NCBI GenBank assembly: GCA_018818755.1
Contig: JAHIRL010000134.1
Span: 1 to 9,465, forward strand
Reading direction: 5' to 3'
DNA from: Patescibacteria group bacterium
GTDB lineage: Bacteria > Patescibacteriota > Gracilibacteria > UBA1369 > LOWO2-01-FULL-3
DNA: 9,465 nucleotides
Shown here: positions 1-7,664 of the stretch, in pieces
Layout of the letters: each line of letters opens with the position of its first letter
How positions within the stretch are numbered: position 1 is the stretch's first letter
Made by a program: the position numbers and the translations under genes
Notes under the pieces: model-generated
The model's input: the letters and a program-made list of their open reading frames with translations, nothing else
What the model was told of the DNA's origin: nothing
The model's database searches: none

Positions 1-2451
1 ACCTGTTCGTTCGCTATCTTTGGAAATTCTTGTTCTAGGGTCGCCGTTCCTGGGAATAGGGATTGAGAGTGAGGAATCAACAAAATTGTTTAGATTTTTC
101 CACATCTCGATATCATCCCAGTTCATCTGACCGGAAGCAGAAAGCACTGAGTAACAAGCTTTTAATTCATCTTGATCTTTGGTTACTCTAAGACGCTCCT
201 GCACTTCGCGCACACCCATTTGATCCAGTGATTCCTTGTATTGTCCCATTTCTTCATTCTCAGCGGCCTGATTGATCCTCTTCATTTCCTTGTCTATGAT
301 TGGCGAATCTTTAAAAGCTCCGGAATAGCGCGCTTTTTGTTTCCTCTGCCATCGTCTTTGGTAAAATTCCCAACAGGCTTTTGCCAGTTCCCAAACATCG
401 TCAACACAAAGGAAAGTGGTGCTGCCCCATAGTTCTTTTGCGTAGTTTCGCCCTTTTATATCCATGTTTCCGACTTTGAAAACATCATCGTAGGGCAAAG
501 CTTCTTTGTTGTATTTTGCTTTTATTTTTTTGGGTTCTCCTAGCTCAGGCTTGGATGGTTTCTCTTGCGTGGAAGTGGAGGTGCTTGCGGTTGCGGCTAG
601 AGGTGGCTCTGGTGTTTGTCCTTGAGCAGTCTCGGCTAGAGGTGGCTCTGGTGTTTGTCCTTGAGCAATCTCGGGGACTGTTGGTGGTGAAGTTTGTGTT
701 GGCGGATTTTCCTGATCTTCGGGAGGAACTACGCCCATTTCTTCCAGGGCTTCATCGATATCAAATTGGTCTGGGCGTTCTGTTGGAACCTGAGGTCTTG
801 GGCCTTGTTCGGGGTAAGCTGGGTTTTGAACTCGTCTTATTGTTTGTTCGTCGGCTTGGTCACTTCTGTGAAAACCTCTGTATTTGAGCATTCGGGCAAA
901 TTCTCCGTAGGAATATTCTTGCTGAGCATGGTCAAAATATAATTGATTTGATATGGATAATTGTAGATCTCGCTGAGGAATTTTTATAATGACTTTATCT
1001 AGCTTGATTTTTTTGCTTTCCGGATCAATTGCTTCAATCTTAAATTCTTCCGTTTCGTATATCCCATTGCCATCTTCGTCAATGTCCACCAATTTTTCAG
1101 CTTTAAATGAATCTCCTTGCTCCAAATTTTTGTCGCCGGTTTCTTCTTTGATGATTAGGTTTAAACTTTCCAGATCATCAATTTCTTCGTGAGCTTCCAG
1201 GCCGTTTAAGAGTCCGATAAAATTGCTCATTGAAGTTTCGACGGTTTCTTTTGAGTTGTTTTCACGATATTCAATGACCAATGCGCCGGGACTGTCTCCC
1301 TCGTCATTCTGATCATTCCTAAAGTGGATTTTTACAATTTCTATTTCTCCCCATGCTTTTTCAGTAGCGCCGGTCTTTTTAACTTTTAGTCCGCCCATTT
1401 CGAGGCTTGTTCCATCCTTACTTGTTTTCAAATCCCATATTTTGAGTTTTGTAAGTCTTAGCAAGTCGATTCCGGTAAGTTTTCCAAAAATGCGCAGATC
1501 TTGGTAGCGAGCGATGTTTCTGTAGTAGTAATCGAGAGCCTGCTGTTTTACGGGTTCGAGTTTTTTCTTGAGTTTTTGTGTTCTGTTCAATTCCACCAAC
1601 AACCCATTGGTTGTGGATTGCAGGGTTTTTTTCATTTGCTCAATTTCTTGATCACTTTTTCCGCTAACATCTCCAAAAAACTCTTCACCCGCTCTGATCT
1701 GCTTTATTACTTCCTGGGCAAATTCATGTGATTTTTCGTTAAACTCACTAACCATTTCGTTGTATTTCTTTACCAGTTCCGGATCAGGTGGGGCAATTTC
1801 AAAAGCTCCAAACTTCATTGGTTCAAGAGTAAGTTCAGGCTTATCTTCAAATTCTGCAGTCTGTTTTAAAAGTTCGGTGATATCTACACTTTGAGTAGGC
1901 GAGCTAACTTGTTCACCAAACTCTGCCATTGCTTTTTCAAGTTCTTGCTGAGCATCTTCTTGAGTGGCTTCTTCGAGTTTATTGAGTAATTTGTCGAATT
2001 TGTTTTCACTGATCGGCCCTCTCCCATTGTCTTTAAGAATCTTTATTGCGGCTTTTTCTTCGTTGTTTCCTCCGTCTAGGGCTCGTAAGAATCGCTCAGC
2101 ATTTTTTCCTCTTTTGGGGAACATGCCGTTTTTCAGGGCTTGCATAAAGAGATTGTATGGATCGTTTTTGTCGGTTTTGTCGTAAGATCCATCTTTCAGT
2201 TTGCTGTTTTTGCTATTGAAAAGATCTTCTAGGATTGCAGGATCTAACTTGTGGCTCCCTTGAAAATCTTCCTCGCTAAGCTTATGAACACCGGAGCTGA
2301 GAGTGTGGGCCATGTGTTTCTGATAATCTGTGAGAGGACTATCGTCTTCATTCTTGCCACCTTCGGGGTTTGGAGATTTGCCGGAATTATCGGCCAGATA
2401 GATGAGCCTTGAGGGACGGAAGAGTGAATTGTGGATGTATGGATTTTGCAT
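1..2451 (-). CDS. Large soluble protein of unknown function, C-terminus cut by window edge
   Basis: I do not recognise this family. The frame is open for 817 codons from the ATG at 2451 down to base 1 with no stop, so the C-terminus lies outside the window. The start is the first ATG after the preceding stop, 18 nt downstream of the VirB6-like gene; the protein begins MQNPYIHNSLFRPSRL. No signal peptide or membrane helix is visible, so it is probably cytoplasmic. Layout: residues 1-60 polar; about 70-300 helical and charged with likely coiled coil (around 225-305); about 325-420 and 440-500 look like two beta-rich domains, the second holding an acidic DIDEDGNGIYETEE loop; 543-640 is a Pro/Gln/Thr-rich linker with a 13-residue tandem repeat; 645-817 is a helical Trp/Tyr-rich domain (WELAKACWEFYQRRW, then INQAAENEEMGQYKE). 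Its place as last visible gene of the VirB6-like operon suggests a cytoplasmic partner or substrate of that machine, which is inference only. Confidence 0.85.
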   Translation of the reverse strand, partial: MQNPYIHNSLFRPSRLIYLADNSGKSPNPEGGKNEDDSPLTDYQKHMAHTLSSGVHKLSEEDFQGSHKLDPAILEDLFNSKNSKLKDGSYDKTDKNDPYNLFMQALKNGMFPKRGKNAERFLRALDGGNNEEKAAIKILKDNGRGPISENKFDKLLNKLEEATQEDAQQELEKAMAEFGEQVSSPTQSVDITELLKQTAEFEDKPELTLEPMKFGAFEIAPPDPELVKKYNEMVSEFNEKSHEFAQEVIKQIRAGEEFFGDVSGKSDQEIEQMKKTLQSTTNGLLVELNRTQKLKKKLEPVKQQALDYYYRNIARYQDLRIFGKLTGIDLLRLTKLKIWDLKTSKDGTSLEMGGLKVKKTGATEKAWGEIEIVKIHFRNDQNDEGDSPGALVIEYRENNSKETVETSMSNFIGLLNGLEAHEEIDDLESLNLIIKEETGDKNLEQGDSFKAEKLVDIDEDGNGIYETEEFKIEAIDPESKKIKLDKVIIKIPQRDLQLSISNQLYFDHAQQEYSYGEFARMLKYRGFHRSDQADEQTIRRVQNPAYPEQGPRPQVPTERPDQFDIDEALEEMGVVPPEDQENPPTQTSPPTVPEIAQGQTPEPPLAETAQGQTPEPPLAATASTSTSTQEKPSKPELGEPKKIKAKYNKEALPYDDVFKVGNMDIKGRNYAKELWGSTTFLCVDDVWELAKACWEFYQRRWQRKQKARYSGAFKDSPIIDKEMKRINQAAENEEMGQYKESLDQMGVREVQERLRVTKDQDELKACYSVLSASGQMNWDDIEMWKNLNNFVDSSLSIPIPRNGDPRTRISKDSERTG
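594..671 (-). repeat. Two-copy 39-bp tandem repeat inside the large gene
   Basis: Two adjacent 39-bp units (594-632 and 633-671) are identical except for one transition, seen on the plus strand as cagtct versus caatct. The unit is in frame and encodes 13 residues of the form xAQGQTPEPPLAx, at about residues 595-607 and 608-620 of the large protein. The near identity points to a recent duplication in a Pro-rich linker. Copy number may vary between strains, but that cannot be seen here. Confidence 0.95.
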
Positions 2452-2469
2452 TTAGATTATTCTACTGAA

Positions 2470-4989
2470 TTATGGTGTTGGTGTCACTTCTTCCACAGTA
2501 CCATTGTCTCGGATTTCACCGGTTTTGTTGCTGTCGTCGGGGGTTTGTCCGGAGGCAAGTTTAACTGGGTTCTTACTTACTGCTCCATTTTCAACCTGAT
2601 AGTGGGCATCCCCCACTTTCATTACTTCAATATCCTGGTTGCTTGAATCTTTTACTTTGTGAATTGTTTGACCTTTTACTTCATCTTTTACATCGGTTAG
2701 TTTTTGTCCGGCAATTTTTAGGGCGGCAACTCCGCCGATTGGTTTTAGAATTTCTATGGCTTTTTCTCCAACTTCGCCAAAGGTTTCTTTGATTTTTTCT
2801 TCACTGAGATCGGAAAGAACTCCCTTTGACTGAGCCTGTTTTATGGCTTCGCCAAGCTGAGTAGGATTATTATTGGTCACATGTCCCTTGATTTGTGCCG
2901 TGGCGTTCTTGACATTTTGATCTGTCTGCGCCGCGGTTTGGTTTTCTTTTTCTTTAGCTTTTTCTTTCTCCTCCTGCTGCTTTGCTTCCGAACTTAAAGC
3001 TTCTTGCATCTTTGTTATGGCCTCTTTTTCTTTAGTTGCATCTTCTGCCTTAGCGAATCCTCTTATTGATTCTGCCAGCTTGGGGTTTTGTTCGTAGGTA
3101 GCTTCCTTTGCCATATCTTCCAGGAAGGTTTTCTTATTTTTGTTGCCTTTTATTTCTTTCATTACTTCATATGCCGTATCTTTATCTCCTTTAAATGTAG
3201 AGGCGTTCTCTTTCAGTTCGTTATATGCTCCCTTTGCGGTACTTGCTGTTGCGACATTCTTTAAGTTATTGATAGTTAATCCCATTTTCTTCTTGAGTTC
3301 GTTGGCCTCGTTTAGATCCTGTTGTTTCAAATGTTCAGGAATTCCCGTACTAAGAGCCTGAAAGGCCGCAAGAGGTGAAGCCGTTACTGTTTCACCACTA
3401 GCAGTTTTAACAGGAATGACCTTGGCAAATCTAAATGGTGCTGTTCCCAACCATTTTCCGGCACCTTGAACGGCTTCCCCCAAAGTTCCGACAACTCCTT
3501 CAACCACTGTCCCCTGGGCCGATTCGAAGACTCCCATCCAAACAACGACAACGGTTCCTATTGCGGCTACAAGTCGAGGAAAGGATTCCAGACCTTTTAC
3601 GGGTAGTCCGTAGGTGCTACTAAGGATGTCTGTTCCGGCAGAGAGTGATCCCTGTCCGATGATTGCATTGAACATCACCCAGCCGAGCATTAAAGCCAGA
3701 GCTATTGGAACTGGGACGAATAGGTGTTTTGTGAATTTGTCGGTAAGTTCGCCGAGTCCGCCCATTTCTTTGGCGGCGGGAACGGTAAATAGGATTAATA
3801 GTATTGGAGAAATTGCTATTGAAAGCCACATCACAATTACACGACCAAACAGGATGATAGCTAAGGCTATAAAGGCCGTGGTGTATAAGAGGAACATTAC
3901 AAGTGAGAATATGGCGTTAATGATGCTTTCTTCGAGTTGCACAGAACCTGTGTTCTCGGCTAGGGTTGCCCATGTAGTCATTGGAGCCATTTTGAATTCC
4001 AAAATATTTCCCATGTTTAGGGCGAGGGCCATGGCAATATTTTTCTGAGTTAAACTCTCAAAGAATGCCCTACCTCTACCAGTTAATTCCAATGTTCCAA
4101 AATTACAAAGTGCACTATCCTGGCATTCTTGCGACTTTTCGTTGAATTCTTCTTTCATGGCGGTTTTTTCTTCCGCACCTAGTGAACTGCTATCAATTTT
4201 AGACTCAATGGCCTGTCTGATTCCGGCCTCATCGTTTTCGGCAATGTCTTTAATTTCCCCATTATATCCCGGGATGTTGAGTTCGTCTGCGGCCCTGAGC
4301 ATACAAGTTTTATTGTAAATTCCGCTCACATTGCTTTTCTTTATTGTCCCATTTTCTCCACCATCACTCACCATTTCGGGAGAGAGATTTACGGAATGTA
4401 GGCAAATGGCTGTTTGTTTATCTTTATCATTTAATTTTGTATCCATTAGTTCTTCACTTATACCCGCCGGAATTGCGACTATTGATGTGGTGAGAATATT
4501 TACAAAATCCAGAGCGATCTTGATTCCCAAAAATGAAAAGTTTACGGCAATAATTCCGATAATTATTTTGGGAAGCATGGTTTTTATGGTGTATTCGTCC
4601 CCTTCCCCTCCGGCAAATCCAAGGATGTTGTATAGGGCTATACCGACAATCGCCAGAACAAAGAAAATATTTACGATATTGCGAATTGGGATCCAGATAT
4701 CTCGGAGTCGTTCTTCCATTCCTCCGTCAAAAATTATTGAACCATCAAGCAATCCCCCAATCATGTACAATACGGGCCAGATGACTCTTGATAAGGCATC
4801 TGTCAATCGATTGATTTTCTCAAAACTTTCCGCTTGTGTGTCGCTCAAACCTGCGGCATGAGCTGTATGTGCACTCAATAGCTCTCCCGAGGAATTAAAA
4901 ACATCCTGTAATCCGGGGGCAATAATGGCAAGACATAAGGCCGCGATTACAATTATCAGAATTCTTTTTGTGAGTGCTTTTTTAAACAT
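2470..4989 (-). CDS. VirB6/TrbL-like polytopic membrane protein, candidate type IV secretion channel component
   Basis: 839 residues. The N-terminus is signal-like: Lys/Arg at 3-9, hydrophobic 10-27, and a possible signal-peptidase site near residue 45 (AHTAHAAG). Membrane segments follow at about 67-87, 101-125, 138-173, 354-404 (probably two helices), 422-445 and 468-490. The loop at about 176-350 probably lies outside the membrane and has four cysteines (196, 229, 289, 295), enough for two disulfides. Residues 500-839 are a soluble tail, very Lys/Glu-rich at 650-685, probably helical, ending in a Thr/Pro/Asp-rich stretch. VirB6/TrbL proteins form the inner-membrane part of type IV secretion channels; classical VirB6 has about 300 residues, while extended versions with large soluble domains are known, for instance in Rickettsiales. 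The assignment rests on topology and hydrophobic pattern, not on a diagnostic motif. The start overlaps the stop of the preceding gene (TAATG), which supports the ATG at 4989. Another multi-pass envelope protein is possible. Confidence 0.6.
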   Translation of the reverse strand: MFKKALTKRILIIVIAALCLAIIAPGLQDVFNSSGELLSAHTAHAAGLSDTQAESFEKINRLTDALSRVIWPVLYMIGGLLDGSIIFDGGMEERLRDIWIPIRNIVNIFFVLAIVGIALYNILGFAGGEGDEYTIKTMLPKIIIGIIAVNFSFLGIKIALDFVNILTTSIVAIPAGISEELMDTKLNDKDKQTAICLHSVNLSPEMVSDGGENGTIKKSNVSGIYNKTCMLRAADELNIPGYNGEIKDIAENDEAGIRQAIESKIDSSSLGAEEKTAMKEEFNEKSQECQDSALCNFGTLELTGRGRAFFESLTQKNIAMALALNMGNILEFKMAPMTTWATLAENTGSVQLEESIINAIFSLVMFLLYTTAFIALAIILFGRVIVMWLSIAISPILLILFTVPAAKEMGGLGELTDKFTKHLFVPVPIALALMLGWVMFNAIIGQGSLSAGTDILSSTYGLPVKGLESFPRLVAAIGTVVVVWMGVFESAQGTVVEGVVGTLGEAVQGAGKWLGTAPFRFAKVIPVKTASGETVTASPLAAFQALSTGIPEHLKQQDLNEANELKKKMGLTINNLKNVATASTAKGAYNELKENASTFKGDKDTAYEVMKEIKGNKNKKTFLEDMAKEATYEQNPKLAESIRGFAKAEDATKEKEAITKMQEALSSEAKQQEEKEKAKEKENQTAAQTDQNVKNATAQIKGHVTNNNPTQLGEAIKQAQSKGVLSDLSEEKIKETFGEVGEKAIEILKPIGGVAALKIAGQKLTDVKDEVKGQTIHKVKDSSNQDIEVMKVGDAHYQVENGAVSKNPVKLASGQTPDDSNKTGEIRDNGTVEEVTPTP

Positions 4990-4991
4990 TA
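4987..4991 (-). other. TAATG stop-start overlap (translational coupling)
   Basis: On the minus strand the TAA of the 440-aa gene (4991-4989) shares its last A with the ATG of the VirB6-like gene (4989-4987). The bases just upstream (AATTTTTTCC) hold no Shine-Dalgarno sequence, so termination-reinitiation is the likely way this gene is translated. This ties its output to that of the preceding gene. Confidence 0.8.
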
Positions 4992-6311
4992 GGAAAAAAT
5001 TATTTTAAAAATGTGAGTAACTGTCTGGTGGATTGATGTGCTGTCCGACAGCATGCCGGCACTGGCAATTTTCATAAAAGCTCCGGTAGATCCTACTCCT
5101 GCAACCCACTTCCAAATGCCGCTTTTTTTCGGTGATTTTGCTGTGGTGGAACTAACTCCTTTACGATTATCGTTTAGAGCTTGCTTCATTCTTTGGGCAT
5201 TGATTCCATCTTCATCAGTGAGATCTTGCCGTGTGCCTTCCCCCGTACTTCTAACTTGGTTTAATTTTGTTTCAAGGTTTCCGCTATATCCTATTTTTGT
5301 TGTTTTGGTTAGATTTAGGCTTGTGTCAGGGATGTTTAGGCTTAATTTGTTTATGCCGCCACCCTGGATATTTGTTGTTCTCCTAATTTTAGATTCCCTA
5401 TTTATTCCAAGCTCTCTATCTTCCAGTATTTTTACTTTGAGAGATATAGTTTTGTCTCCGGAATTATCTGTAATTGATATTACTTTTGGGAATTTTTGAT
5501 TTGGCGCAATTTTTGCATGGGCATCTCCAAAACCTTTTTGATCTCTTAAGGTCATCACAAATTCTTGTTGTCTATATTCATCCAAATTCACGATTTTGCT
5601 AACAAGGTTTGTGGGCATTTGCAGCTGTCCGTTGATATCTATTGTCCAGTTTTGAAAATCTGCCAGCCCAAGGTTTAGCTCTGGAAAAGCCGAAGTCAGC
5701 TTAATTTGCTCACTTGGGCTTAGTGTTATCTCTGCTTGATTTTGGGGACTTGCGGACTTGGATAATGTTTCTTTTGTTTTGTCTGATTGAAATGTTTGGG
5801 ATTCTTTAATCTCTTTAGCTGGTGGAATTGCACTGCTTGTTTGAGCAGGTTGATCCAGTTCGAGTTTGGAAAAATTCAGAGCTTCTCTTCTAAGTTTCAA
5901 ATATTGTCCGGAGAAATCTCCGAGACTAAGCCCTCTTGATTGCTCTCCTTCGATAAACAATGTGTTAAAAACATTGGCCATATTGGAGATATCCTCAGCT
6001 TTTAATGATCCTTCCATAACACCTCTCCTTAGCTTGGAAATTAGTTTTGGGTAATCGGTATTTTCTTTCTCTTCTTGGGCTTTGGCGTTAAGCCAGCCGA
6101 AGAAATCTTCTATGCCGTCTTGAGAAGATTCAAATTCTCTAATCTCTCCATTTGGATTCCTCAATTGCTTGGTGTATTCGAAGAAAACCTGGGCTCCAAA
6201 CAAGTTTTCGTCCTTGTCCTCAAAGAAACCATCATCTTGAGTCAGGATGGATAAAGATCCTTTTTGGATTTGATCGGACCAGATTTTGAGTGCTTGTTCT
6301 TTTGTTAGCAT
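4989..6311 (-). CDS. Hypothetical 440-aa protein with a weak C-terminal membrane segment
   Basis: No family recognised. It has no N-terminal signal peptide (MLTKEQALKIWSDQ). Residues 1-150 look like a compact helical domain rich in charged and aromatic residues (FFEDKDENLFGAQVFFEYTK, IEDFFGWLNAKAQEEK). Residues 152-205 form a Ser/Thr/Gln/Pro-rich, probably disordered linker. Residues 206-345 look like a second, beta-rich domain (ALPELNLG-like start, then WTIDINGQLQMP, KFPKVISITDNSG, ISLKVKIL). Residues 360-397 are polar and basic, followed by a short, weakly hydrophobic stretch at about 398-421 (GIWKWVAGVGSTGAF) and a second at 430-440 (VTHIFKIIFS). If these insert, the protein is tail-anchored with its bulk in the cytoplasm. 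It begins 5 nt after the 448-aa gene and overlaps the VirB6-like gene by one base, so a structural or assembly role next to that channel is a reasonable inference. Composition matches its neighbours; nothing suggests recent transfer. Confidence 0.85.
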   Translation of the reverse strand: MLTKEQALKIWSDQIQKGSLSILTQDDGFFEDKDENLFGAQVFFEYTKQLRNPNGEIREFESSQDGIEDFFGWLNAKAQEEKENTDYPKLISKLRRGVMEGSLKAEDISNMANVFNTLFIEGEQSRGLSLGDFSGQYLKLRREALNFSKLELDQPAQTSSAIPPAKEIKESQTFQSDKTKETLSKSASPQNQAEITLSPSEQIKLTSAFPELNLGLADFQNWTIDINGQLQMPTNLVSKIVNLDEYRQQEFVMTLRDQKGFGDAHAKIAPNQKFPKVISITDNSGDKTISLKVKILEDRELGINRESKIRRTTNIQGGGINKLSLNIPDTSLNLTKTTKIGYSGNLETKLNQVRSTGEGTRQDLTDEDGINAQRMKQALNDNRKGVSSTTAKSPKKSGIWKWVAGVGSTGAFMKIASAGMLSDSTSIHQTVTHIFKIIFS

Positions 6312-6316
6312 AGTTT

Positions 6317-7663
6317 TTAGGTTGATTCGTTACCAGATTCTTTGAGCCGATTTTTGTATTGTTCGGCGACTTTGTCTCCTCCTTTTGTCTGGATGTTTAG
6401 TTTAATGAATGTTTGAGATAGTTCTTTAAAACCATCTTTTGTTCCTTTGCTATCTTCGTGAGACATTTTTAATAGTTTTTCGTAAATTTTTTTGTATTGA
6501 TCCCTGGTTTTTCCATGTTTTTCCAGGTATTGGAGGTAATCACTTAGGGGGATATTTCCATCTTTCAGATCAGCTTTATTTGGATGTTGCATCAAATATT
6601 CGGCAAAGATGTTTACTCCGGCATAATTTTCTTCACTAAACAATTGGCCCCATCTTGATTCTTTGTGCTTATTTAGAATGCGTTTTTCTTTTTCTCCGGC
6701 TTTTTCTCCGAATTTAAAAACGAATTCCTCGTCCATTAAACTTTTCCCAAGCAAAACTCCTCCTGTTCCTAACCATAAATATTCATTTTTAAGCATCAAG
6801 AGAGGATTTTTTAGATATGCTCTTCCGCTTGCCCAGAGGTTTGCAACAATAGTAAGAGTTCCTACAAGTTGCCCCAATATCCCGAAAATAGTTTTGGAAT
6901 TGAAATTTTGAGTAACATAATTTCCGGAACCTATTCGGTATTTAATGAATTTTTTAGCGGCTTCCGTAAAATCGTGTTTTTCACTCCAGGAATCAAGATA
7001 GGCTTTCATGTCCTTTTCGGTTACTTTGTGCCCTATTTTTTCCAGAGAGTTTTTCATTAAGCTTGGGGGTAGTGCTCCAAGAAGGTTCATCCTTGCCAAA
7101 AGGTCTTTGTAGCGATTTTTTTCTTCCTCAGTTCCCCTGCTTATTTGTTCGGGATTGAGTTCTTCTATAAAGTTAGTGACAAATGCTTCTCTTTGATTTG
7201 GGCTGTTTAAAGCTAAAATTGCACAGGCATAATCAAATTTATTTGAAGGATAGCTATTTAGGGAATCTTTTAGAGCGTTTTGGGCAATTTCTTTTGAGGC
7301 CTCAAGTGAACTGTTTGCGTCTTCGGGAACTCCCATTGCATATCTAAATGCAATTCTTAAGTCCTCATATTCCGGATTTTCTTTTAAAAGTGAGGCGACT
7401 TCGTTTGAATACTTTTGGATTTTTGCGAAGTCTTCGGCGCTAGTGCTTTCTCCTGCGAATTTTTTAACATATTTTTTTATTGTAAGCAGATTCCTATCCA
7501 GGATTTGTTCATTCTCGGTATCTGCTGTGGCTGCGGATATTAGTTTGTCGGCAACCTGTTGTTCGTAAAGATCAATTCCTTTTGGGACAGACAAATCACT
7601 CTCAATGCTTGTTTTGGCTTTGGAAATTTTGTCTGTGGCGGATTGTGATAGTTTTCTTGTCAT
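6317..7663 (-). CDS. Hypothetical 448-aa protein, mostly helical, two central hydrophobic segments
   Basis: No family recognised. Residues 1-245 look almost entirely alpha-helical and charged, with no signal peptide. Two hydrophobic segments lie at about 257-278 (TIFGILGQLVGTLTIVANLW) and 286-307 (PLLMLKNEYLWLGTGGVLL), separated by a short basic turn (ASGRAYLKN), consistent with a membrane hairpin that leaves both long arms in the cytoplasm. Residues 310-448 are again helical and Lys/Glu-rich (YLQYLEKHGKTRDQYKKIYEKLL). There is a single cysteine (147) and no nucleotide-binding motif such as a Walker A loop. The start at 7663 lies one base after the stop of the preceding gene (TAA-T-ATG), and the next gene starts 5 nt beyond its own stop, so it is in the middle of the operon. 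The bases before its ATG (CTCAAAATTTAAT) contain no Shine-Dalgarno sequence. The hairpin topology suggests an inner-membrane scaffold, which is inference. Confidence 0.85.
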   Translation of the reverse strand: MTRKLSQSATDKISKAKTSIESDLSVPKGIDLYEQQVADKLISAATADTENEQILDRNLLTIKKYVKKFAGESTSAEDFAKIQKYSNEVASLLKENPEYEDLRIAFRYAMGVPEDANSSLEASKEIAQNALKDSLNSYPSNKFDYACAILALNSPNQREAFVTNFIEELNPEQISRGTEEEKNRYKDLLARMNLLGALPPSLMKNSLEKIGHKVTEKDMKAYLDSWSEKHDFTEAAKKFIKYRIGSGNYVTQNFNSKTIFGILGQLVGTLTIVANLWASGRAYLKNPLLMLKNEYLWLGTGGVLLGKSLMDEEFVFKFGEKAGEKEKRILNKHKESRWGQLFSEENYAGVNIFAEYLMQHPNKADLKDGNIPLSDYLQYLEKHGKTRDQYKKIYEKLLKMSHEDSKGTKDGFKELSQTFIKLNIQTKGGDKVAEQYKNRLKESGNEST

Positions 7664-7664
7664 A

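Noticed and set aside
516..887. Plus-strand open frame with internal peptide repeat (RLEVALVFVLEQS)
   Set aside because: The repeat is only the antisense reading of the 39-bp tandem repeat in the large minus-strand gene, which is open over the whole region.
3614..4861. Long plus-strand open frames (3614-4048 and 4331-4861)
   Set aside because: They lie fully antisense to the VirB6-like gene and follow its codon pattern; their Ser/Ile-rich translations are typical of reverse-strand shadows and match no family.
5038..5499. Plus-strand frame of 153 codons
   Set aside because: Antisense shadow of the 440-aa gene, whose continuous frame and tight junctions make it the real one.
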